Assembly: GCA_043718225.1 (NCBI GenBank)
Contig: JAYSWD010000054.1
Coordinates: forward strand, 1 to 21,729
From: Multiplicimicrobium sp043718225
Lineage (GTDB): Bacteria; Omnitrophota; Omnitrophia; Omnitrophales; Aquincolibacteriaceae
Length of the DNA stretch: 21,729 nucleotides
Direction of reading: 5' to 3'
Within the stretch, counting starts at the first letter, position 1. The number at the start of each line of letters is the position of its first letter. The position numbers were made by a program, and so were the translations under genes. A model generated the notes under the pieces. It had not been told where the DNA came from. It did not search any database and worked only from the letters and a program-made list of their open reading frames with translations. This document shows positions 1-5,729 of the stretch, one piece after another.

Positions 1-129
1 GGGCTCAAAGATCCGGATTACGCGTTTAGTTTCAATGATAAGCATGAGGTGGTTGACGCGAAAGTGGAAGCCATCCGGGAGATAGTGGAACATGAAGTAC
101 ATACTGGTCGTTCTAGCCGGCGCTTGTGA
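1..129 (+). CDS. thrC: Threonine synthase, C-terminal end (partial)
   Basis: The reading frame is open from base 1 to a TGA at 127-129, giving a 42-residue C-terminus that begins GLKDPDYAF. The GLKDPD signature is the last conserved block of PLP-dependent threonine synthase, which converts O-phosphohomoserine to threonine in the cytoplasm. The 5' part of the gene lies outside the window. It overlaps the next gene (start 92) by 38 bases, so the two are probably translated in a coupled way. The aspartate kinase just downstream supports the assignment. The tail is too short to exclude a related PLP enzyme. Confidence 0.7.
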   Translation, partial: GLKDPDYAFSFNDKHEVVDAKVEAIREIVEHEVHTGRSSRRL

Positions 130-1291
130 TAAGCCGGTTGTGCAGCTCGGGGAGCGCACACCGCTTGATGCCGCAAAACTCGCGAACCTGCATTTTTTCG
201 CCAAATCGGGAAAAGTCGGGACTGTAAAAGTTCTGACCGACCGCACGCCTTTGTCGCCTGATGCGGTGCTAATGAATGCTATCGGTTATGATATTCAGAA
301 AGATTATCCGGGACGCGGCCCGCTTGACGCCGCGAATTGCGAACTCAATCTTGAAGATAACGAAGTCGCTTTTTCACTGCACTTTGTGACCGAATCCAAC
401 GGTATTTTAGCGGACGCGACCGCCGGGCAAATTTCCACTAAAGAAGCGCGCGTGCTGACGCATTTTTTGAATAAAAAGCTAGCAAGCGACTTTGTGCGCT
501 TTTATTCCGGCGGCGAATACCGCAATGTGGTCGTGATCAAAGACGCGCATGGCTATGAAGCGCTTTCCGCGCGCACGCAAGACCCGCGCATGGTTGAAGG
601 CAAGAAGATCGAAGAAATTCTTCCCAAAGGCCCCGGCGAAGAAGCTTTGAAAAAATTGATGTTTGATGCCCGCCTGCTTTTGCAGGATCATGAAATTAAT
701 CAAGTGCGTGTTGACCTTGGGCAGAATCCCGCTAATTTGGTTTGGATTTGGGGGCAGGGCCGCCGTCCCGCGTTTCAGCCGTTGAAAGAAAAATATGATT
801 TTCAATCCGGCGCGATAATTGCGGCGCGCGAATACGCGCTGGGCCTGGCGAGGGCAACAGGTTTGACCGCGGTAGAAGTGCGCCAGGAAGGTTTAGAGTT
901 TTCCGAATACTGCGAAAGAATGGTAAAAGCTTTCCACGAAACCATCGAAGAAAAAGATTTTGTGGTGGTTTACCTTCATTCCGCCGAAGAAGCGTCGCTT
1001 GTGGGCGATTTAGCCGGCAAGGTTAGCTCGCTGGAAGCTACCGATTTTTTTGTTTTCTCTAAGATTCGTGAATATTTACAGCGCAACGTGGAAGCGCGGC
1101 TTCTTGTTACTCCCGCGATGGCGGTGCCTTTTGAAGATCGCGCGTATGCCCGTGAGTCAGTTCCGTTCGCGATTATCGGAAAAAATATTTTCCCCGATGA
1201 TGTCGAAAAATTTACGGAACTCGCCGCGAAAGCTTCCGAATTTAAGCTGGGCAAGCCTTCCGAAATTATGGATTTGCTTTTCAAATCTTAA
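92..1291 (+). CDS. ApgM-family (archaeal-type phosphoglycerate mutase / proposed homoserine kinase) protein lacking its metal site
   Basis: This 399-residue protein belongs to the alkaline-phosphatase superfamily, ApgM branch. It keeps the fold landmarks: MKYILVV start, TPLDAAK (23-29), IGYD (64-67), GRGPLDAA (74-81), an AGQIST-like segment near 111-116 and the C-terminal VPFAIIG. Related proteins beside threonine genes have been annotated as a proposed homoserine kinase, and no other thrB is visible here. The active-site residues are gone. The N-terminal metal Asp of the family PDGMAD motif is Ala9 (LAGACD). The catalytic Ser of GSD is Pro56 (LSPD). The DEAGH block reads EEASL, the DHPT block reads AMAV, and the late metal His is Tyr in AYARESVPF. 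It overlaps thrC and is followed by lysC after 21 bases. I infer a catalytically altered or non-catalytic protein. Family placement is secure; function is not. Confidence 0.8.
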   Translation: MKYILVVLAGACDKPVVQLGERTPLDAAKLANLHFFAKSGKVGTVKVLTDRTPLSPDAVLMNAIGYDIQKDYPGRGPLDAANCELNLEDNEVAFSLHFVTESNGILADATAGQISTKEARVLTHFLNKKLASDFVRFYSGGEYRNVVVIKDAHGYEALSARTQDPRMVEGKKIEEILPKGPGEEALKKLMFDARLLLQDHEINQVRVDLGQNPANLVWIWGQGRRPAFQPLKEKYDFQSGAIIAAREYALGLARATGLTAVEVRQEGLEFSEYCERMVKAFHETIEEKDFVVVYLHSAEEASLVGDLAGKVSSLEATDFFVFSKIREYLQRNVEARLLVTPAMAVPFEDRAYARESVPFAIIGKNIFPDDVEKFTELAAKASEFKLGKPSEIMDLLFKS

Positions 1292-1312
1292 TTCCTGCCG
1301 GAGATACTTTTC

Positions 1313-2527
1313 ATGAGTTTAATTGTTCAAAAATACGGTGGGTCGTCGGTTGCTACCGCCGAGCGCATTAAAAATGTCGCGCGGCGCGTGATCAAAACCA
1401 GAAAAGCGGGCAATCAAGTTGTGGTTGTAGTTTCCGCGATGGGCGATATGACGGATGATTTGATCGCGCTTTCCGCGCAGCTTGCAAAAAATCCCAGTGA
1501 CCGCGAGATGGACATGTTACTTTCGACGGGCGAACAGGTTTCGGTGGCTTTGCTCGCGATGGCGATTGAAGAGCTGGGACAGCCCGCGATTTCCATGACG
1601 GGGCCGCAGCTTGGGATTTTAACGGATCAGTTTCATTCGCGCGCGCGTATTCAGGATATCAATACAGACCGCATCAAGAAGGCGCTCAAAGCCGGGCAAA
1701 TTGTTATTGCGGCGGGATTTCAGGGGAAAACAGAAAGCGGCGAAATTACCACGCTTGGGCGGGGCGGTTCAGATCTTACGGCTGTGGCGCTTGCGAAAGC
1801 TTTAAAAGCAAAACACTGCGAAATCTATACCGACGTGGACGGGATTTATACCACCGACCCGCGCATTGTCCCAGAAGCGAGTAAAATTGACGTCATCAGT
1901 TATGATGAAATTTTAGAATTAGCTTCGCTGGGCGCGAAGGTCATGCATTCGCGTTCAATTGAAGTCGGAAAACGTTTTAATATTCCAATTTACGTGCGCA
2001 ACTCGATGAATGAAAGGGAGGGTACTTTGATTACGAAAGAAACCAGAAAGATGGAAGATATTGTTGTAAGCGGCGCGGCGCTCAACGAAGATGAAGCGAA
2101 AATCACTTTATTCGGTGTTCCAGACCGTCCAGGAACCGCGGCAAAAATTTTTAAAGACATCGCCGACGGAAAAGTAAATGTCGACATGATCATTCAGAAC
2201 AAAACCGAAACCGGGAAAACCGACGTTTCGTTCACGGTTTTTAAAAGCGATTTGAATCGCGCGATTAAAACCGTCGAAAAAATCGCGGATGAAGTCGGCG
2301 CGGACCGCGTCAGTTGTGATAAGAATATCTCAAAGCTGAGCATTGTCGGTATCGGTATGCGCTCGCATACGGGTATCGCGTCCAAAATGTTTTCCGCGCT
2401 TGCGAAAAAGAAAATCAATATTGATATGATCGCCACTTCGGAAATTAAAGTTTCATGCGTGATTAGCGGCGACAAGGGCAAAGAAGCTTTGCGCGCGGTG
2501 CATGCGGCCTTTGGATTAGGAAAGTAA
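1313..2527 (+). CDS. lysC: Aspartate kinase with two ACT domains
   Basis: This enzyme phosphorylates L-aspartate, the first step to lysine, threonine and methionine. The 404 residues match the usual length of monofunctional aspartokinase. The kinase domain shows KYGGSSVA (7-14), TLGRGGSDLTA (148-158) and YTDVDGIYTTDPR (172-184). Two C-terminal ACT domains follow: one from about 263 (KITLFGVPDRPG) and one from about 341 (KLSIVGIGMRSHTG), each with the NVDMI/NIDMI core strand. These are the usual site of feedback inhibition by lysine and/or threonine. A GGAG at 1300-1303 supports the ATG at 1313. Its TAA is followed at once by the next ATG, so it sits in the same operon as the upstream threonine genes. 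Confidence 0.96.
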   Translation: MSLIVQKYGGSSVATAERIKNVARRVIKTRKAGNQVVVVVSAMGDMTDDLIALSAQLAKNPSDREMDMLLSTGEQVSVALLAMAIEELGQPAISMTGPQLGILTDQFHSRARIQDINTDRIKKALKAGQIVIAAGFQGKTESGEITTLGRGGSDLTAVALAKALKAKHCEIYTDVDGIYTTDPRIVPEASKIDVISYDEILELASLGAKVMHSRSIEVGKRFNIPIYVRNSMNEREGTLITKETRKMEDIVVSGAALNEDEAKITLFGVPDRPGTAAKIFKDIADGKVNVDMIIQNKTETGKTDVSFTVFKSDLNRAIKTVEKIADEVGADRVSCDKNISKLSIVGIGMRSHTGIASKMFSALAKKKINIDMIATSEIKVSCVISGDKGKEALRAVHAAFGLGK

Positions 2528-2908
2528 ATGGAAAAAAGCGCAATCGATAAAAATCAGTTGCTTTGGAAAGTATACTTTTGGCTTGTGGCGACTGGTTTAA
2601 TCTCATATCTGATTCCAGGCTACATCCGGATATGGGAATTTATCGATTTAGTTTGCTTTCTTCTGGCTCTTACTGCTTTATTTGGATTTTGCTGGAATAA
2701 AATTTTTTTGGCGCCCTCCTTTTGGAGAGTGATTTTTGTTTTGACCACTGTTTGGAATTTTTTTTACGCTTTTTTCGTGCCGGCGCCTTATGTTTTTGGG
2801 GGGCAGCTAACTTTAAGAGACAAATTTATTTCTTATGTCTTTTGTATACCGTTGCTTGTTGCTAATTTTCTATATGCGTTTAAAAGTAAATTGTGGCAAT
2901 CGAAGTAA
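2528..2908 (+). CDS. Small four-helix membrane protein, unknown function
   Basis: This 126-residue protein starts on the base after the lysC stop codon, so it is probably translationally coupled. It is very rich in Phe, Trp and Leu. Four hydrophobic segments are visible, at about 11-30, 36-55, 65-85 and 100-117, with short charged ends (MEKSAIDKNQ and KSKLWQSK). I recognise no family motif and propose only an inner-membrane location. Its place between lysC and cimA might suggest an amino-acid-related role, but nothing in the protein shows one. Confidence 0.75.
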   Translation: MEKSAIDKNQLLWKVYFWLVATGLISYLIPGYIRIWEFIDLVCFLLALTALFGFCWNKIFLAPSFWRVIFVLTTVWNFFYAFFVPAPYVFGGQLTLRDKFISYVFCIPLLVANFLYAFKSKLWQSK

Positions 2909-2987
2909 ATGAAATCGTTGGTTGAGCGAAGCTCAGAGACACAGCTTTATAGAGACTCTGCGCTTAAAAGCAACTGCAAATAAAAAT

Positions 2988-4559
2988 ATGACAGAACAAA
3001 AGAAGAAGGTTTGGCTCTACGATACAACTTTGAGAGATGGAACTCAAATGGAGGGCATCTCTTTGTCCGCGCATGACAAGGTCATGATCGCGCAGCGGTT
3101 GGATGAATTCGGAATGCATTATATCGAAGGCGGCTGGCCGGGCTCCAATCCTAAGGATATGGTTTTCTTCGAAGAAATCCGTAAAGTCCCAATCAAGAAC
3201 TCAAAAATCGCGGCTTTCGGCTCCACGCGCCGCGCCAATACTCCGGTCAAAGAAGATAAACAGGTTCAGACCTTGCTTGATGCGAATACGCCGGTTGTCA
3301 CTATTTTTGGAAAATCATGGGACTTGCATGTCACCGAGGTATTCAAAACGACGCTCGAAGAAAATCTGAAAATGATTTCTGAAACCGTGGCTTTTTTAAA
3401 ATCGCAAAAGAAAGAAGTTATTTACGACGCCGAGCATTTTTTTGACGGTTATAAAGCCAATCCCGAATACGCTTTAAAAGCGATCAGGGCTGCTGCCGAT
3501 GCGGGCGCGGACAATATCAGTTTATGTGATACGAACGGCGGGACTTTACCCGAAGAGGTCGTCGAATTTTTCGAAGTAGTTCGCCGCGAAATCAAAACAC
3601 CGCTCGGAATTCATTGCCATAATGATTCGGAGCTCGGTGTTGCTAATTCTTTGGCAGCTTTGCGTGGGGGGGCGATTTTACTGCAGGGAACCGTCAATGG
3701 TATCGGCGAGCGCTGCGGTAACGCGAATCTCATGAGCATTCTCGCGAACGCTCAATTGAAAATGGGCTATGAAGCGCTGCCGCCCGAAAAGATCCAAGGG
3801 TTGACCGCGCTTTCGCATTACATCGCGGAAGTCTGCAATCAAAACTTATTGAACAATCAGCCTTTTACGGGCCGCTCCGCTTTTGCACACAAGGGCGGCG
3901 TGCATATCGATGCCATGGTGAAAAACCAGAAAACGTACGAACATTTAAATCCGGAATCCATCGGCAACACGCGCCATTATTTAGTCTCCGAACTGGGCGG
4001 ACGCACGAACATTTTATTGAAATCAAAAGAGTTAAATTTAAATCTCGAAAAGGACTCGCCGGAAACAAAGAAAATTCTGGATGAAGTTCAGAAGCTAGAG
4101 AATGAGGGCTATCAATTTGAGGCCGCGGAAGCGAGCTTTGAGGTGCTTGTTAGAAAAGTTTTGGGCACGTTTAAATCTTTCTTTGAGGTCAAGTCCGTAT
4201 CAGTTCGCAGTGAAAATATTGGCGGTGGCAAACCTAAAACCGTGGCCGAGGTGAAGATCATTTCCAAGGGAAAAGAACATTCCGAATCCGCGGAAGGCGA
4301 CGGCCCTGTTAATGCGTTGGATCAGGCATTCCGTAAAGCTTTGATTGGTTCATATCCGGAAATCCAATCCATTCACCTAACTGATTATAAAGTCCGTGTT
4401 GTGAATTCACAGGCGGGAACAGCTTCAAAAGTTCGTGTCTTTATTGAGTTTCAGGACGGCACTAAAACCTGGACCACGGTCGGTGTACATGAAAATATCA
4501 TCGAAGCTTCATGGAAGGCGCTCGTTGAGGCAATCGAGTATAAACTTCTAAAGAGTTAA
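2988..4559 (+). CDS. cimA: (R)-citramalate synthase
   Basis: This enzyme condenses pyruvate and acetyl-CoA to citramalate, the entry to isoleucine that bypasses threonine. I start at ATG 2988 (523 residues): the longer frame back to a TTG at 2922 adds 22 residues without family features. The HMGL-like TIM barrel has DTTLRDGTQMEG (12-23), a YDAEHFFDGY block (146-155) and the metal pair H209-x-H211 in GIHCHNDSELG. GIGERCGNANL (238-248) and the HKGGVHIDA block are typical of the CimA subgroup rather than isopropylmalate synthase. The C-terminal half, from about 415, is a LeuA-type allosteric domain, consistent with end-product inhibition by isoleucine. No clear ribosome binding site is visible. 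The HEPN gene starts 2 bases after the stop. Confidence 0.94.
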   Translation: MTEQKKKVWLYDTTLRDGTQMEGISLSAHDKVMIAQRLDEFGMHYIEGGWPGSNPKDMVFFEEIRKVPIKNSKIAAFGSTRRANTPVKEDKQVQTLLDANTPVVTIFGKSWDLHVTEVFKTTLEENLKMISETVAFLKSQKKEVIYDAEHFFDGYKANPEYALKAIRAAADAGADNISLCDTNGGTLPEEVVEFFEVVRREIKTPLGIHCHNDSELGVANSLAALRGGAILLQGTVNGIGERCGNANLMSILANAQLKMGYEALPPEKIQGLTALSHYIAEVCNQNLLNNQPFTGRSAFAHKGGVHIDAMVKNQKTYEHLNPESIGNTRHYLVSELGGRTNILLKSKELNLNLEKDSPETKKILDEVQKLENEGYQFEAAEASFEVLVRKVLGTFKSFFEVKSVSVRSENIGGGKPKTVAEVKIISKGKEHSESAEGDGPVNALDQAFRKALIGSYPEIQSIHLTDYKVRVVNSQAGTASKVRVFIEFQDGTKTWTTVGVHENIIEASWKALVEAIEYKLLKS

Positions 4560-4560
4560 A

Positions 4561-4959
4561 ATGAAACTTGATTTAACCTCTCTTAAAAAAGCTATTCTTC
4601 GCTTAAGTGAAGGATTGAAACGGTATGAGCTGAATATCAAAGACGATCAATTGCGCGATGGCCTTATTCAACGTTTTGAATTCACTTATGAAATTAGCCA
4701 TAAAATGTTGAAGCGTTTTTTAGAGCAATCTTCCGCTAATCCCGAAGAGTTTGATCAGGCTGATTTTCAATATTTGATTCGCTCGGCAAATGAACAAGGC
4801 TTGTTGTTAGGTGACTGGTCGAAGTGGAAGCAATATCGTGATGCTCGTGCCAGGACGAGTCACACTTACGATGAGGAAATTGCCCTGCAAGTAGTTAAAG
4901 TGATACCCGACTTTTTAAAAGAAGCTGAGGCCTTGCTTGAAAAGTTGGGGTCACGGTAA
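4561..4959 (+). CDS. HEPN-domain protein (HI0074-like nucleotidyltransferase-associated), probable toxin partner
   Basis: This 132-residue all-helical protein resembles the nucleotidyltransferase substrate-binding (HI0074) family of HEPN proteins. The diagnostic R-x4-H motif is present as RARTSH (R96 to H101) in the RTSHTYDE context, preceded by the family-like EFTYEISHKML helix. In HEPN/MNT modules the HEPN protein is usually an RNase toxin, neutralised by the adjacent MNT protein through AMP transfer or binding. The MNT gene follows after 2 bases, HEPN first, which fits the usual pairing. The pair sits between cimA and valS, an unusual place for a toxin-antitoxin unit. Confidence 0.85.
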   Translation: MKLDLTSLKKAILRLSEGLKRYELNIKDDQLRDGLIQRFEFTYEISHKMLKRFLEQSSANPEEFDQADFQYLIRSANEQGLLLGDWSKWKQYRDARARTSHTYDEEIALQVVKVIPDFLKEAEALLEKLGSR

Positions 4960-4961
4960 GA

Positions 4962-5282
4962 ATGAACCACGGGGCTATGCCGCAAATTGATGTTACGCCT
5001 GCCGAGTGGAAAATCATTCAAGATTTGATTCAAAAATATATGCCCGAAATAAAAGTTTGGGCTTTTGGATCGCGTGCCACGGGCAAAGCAAAAAAATTTT
5101 CAGATCTGGACTTGGCGTTGGTCGGGAAAAATCCTGTCTCCCGAGAAAAAATTTTGGAATTGCAGGAAGCTTTTGCCGAGTCTTCTTTTCCTTATAAAGT
5201 TGACTTGGTTGATTGGGCTGTGACCAGTCCCGAATTTAGAAAAATCATTAAATTGCAGCATGTTGTCATTCAGTCTCCTTGA
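4962..5282 (+). CDS. MNT-type minimal nucleotidyltransferase (HI0073-like), probable antitoxin
   Basis: This 106-residue protein is a minimal DNA polymerase beta-like nucleotidyltransferase. The core motif GSRATG (36-41) followed by SDLDL (47-51) supplies the G-S pair and the two metal-binding Asp residues (D48, D50). A third acidic position is probably in KVDLVDWA near the C-terminus. With the HEPN gene just upstream it forms a two-gene MNT/HEPN module, where the MNT protein is expected to AMPylate the HEPN partner on a tyrosine; the Tyr in HTYDE of the partner is a candidate. The start could be ATG 4962 or ATG 4977 (MPQIDV). Neither has a strong ribosome binding site. Confidence 0.85.
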   Translation: MNHGAMPQIDVTPAEWKIIQDLIQKYMPEIKVWAFGSRATGKAKKFSDLDLALVGKNPVSREKILELQEAFAESSFPYKVDLVDWAVTSPEFRKIIKLQHVVIQSP

Positions 5283-5288
5283 TATTTT

Positions 5289-5729
5289 ATGAGTGTTGCG
5301 TGGAAAAAATTTATTCACTCGGAAAACGGCATGGTTTTAATTTGTATTTCTGTAATGGCAATTTTTTTCTTAATTATGGCCGTCATTGTGGCCGCACCAC
5401 CGGGATCGCTGCCCTTTGTTGGTTTTAGGACAGCGGACCTAAGCCGAACTCCCGATGAGTTGATTATTCGTCAAGGAAGTTGGCGTAAAATTATTTCTTG
5501 TGAAAGCATTGATTCATTATCAGTTAGGCTTGATGCGCCGACACCTTTTTTAATTTCAGGAACAGTTATAGATCAGGATCATTTTTATGTGGTTAGGGCT
5601 AGGTTGAAAAATCGGAACTACTTAAATGTGTCGAGAAAATATGATTCTAAATCCTACAAGGATGCGGGGACAGAAATGCAGCGGATTGCAAATGCTTGTC
5701 ATGCGGCAGTAGACTATTCAATAAAATAA
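5289..5729 (+). CDS. Hypothetical single-TM protein
   Basis: This 146-residue protein has one strongly hydrophobic segment at about 14-37, preceded by the basic N-terminus SVAWKKF, so it is probably anchored in the inner membrane with the C-terminal domain outside. The rest looks like a small beta-rich domain (repeated strand-like stretches such as HFYVVRARL and NYLNVSRKY) ending in a short helix. I recognise no family. The stop codon overlaps the valS start (TAATG at 5727-5731), so it is in the same transcription unit. Its base composition is more A+T-rich than valS, as for the HEPN/MNT genes. Confidence 0.7.
   Translation: MSVAWKKFIHSENGMVLICISVMAIFFLIMAVIVAAPPGSLPFVGFRTADLSRTPDELIIRQGSWRKIISCESIDSLSVRLDAPTPFLISGTVIDQDHFYVVRARLKNRNYLNVSRKYDSKSYKDAGTEMQRIANACHAAVDYSIK

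Noticed and set aside
2909..2983. 24-codon ORF between the membrane protein and cimA, overlapping the TGAGC-GAA-GCTCA hairpin at 2922-2934; considered as an isoleucine leader peptide.
   Set aside because: It contains no Ile codon, has no ribosome binding site, and no attenuator-like structure follows.
2922..2987. Longer cimA start at TTG 2922.
   Set aside because: The added 22 residues are unlike the family and the ATG at 2988 gives the standard N-terminus.
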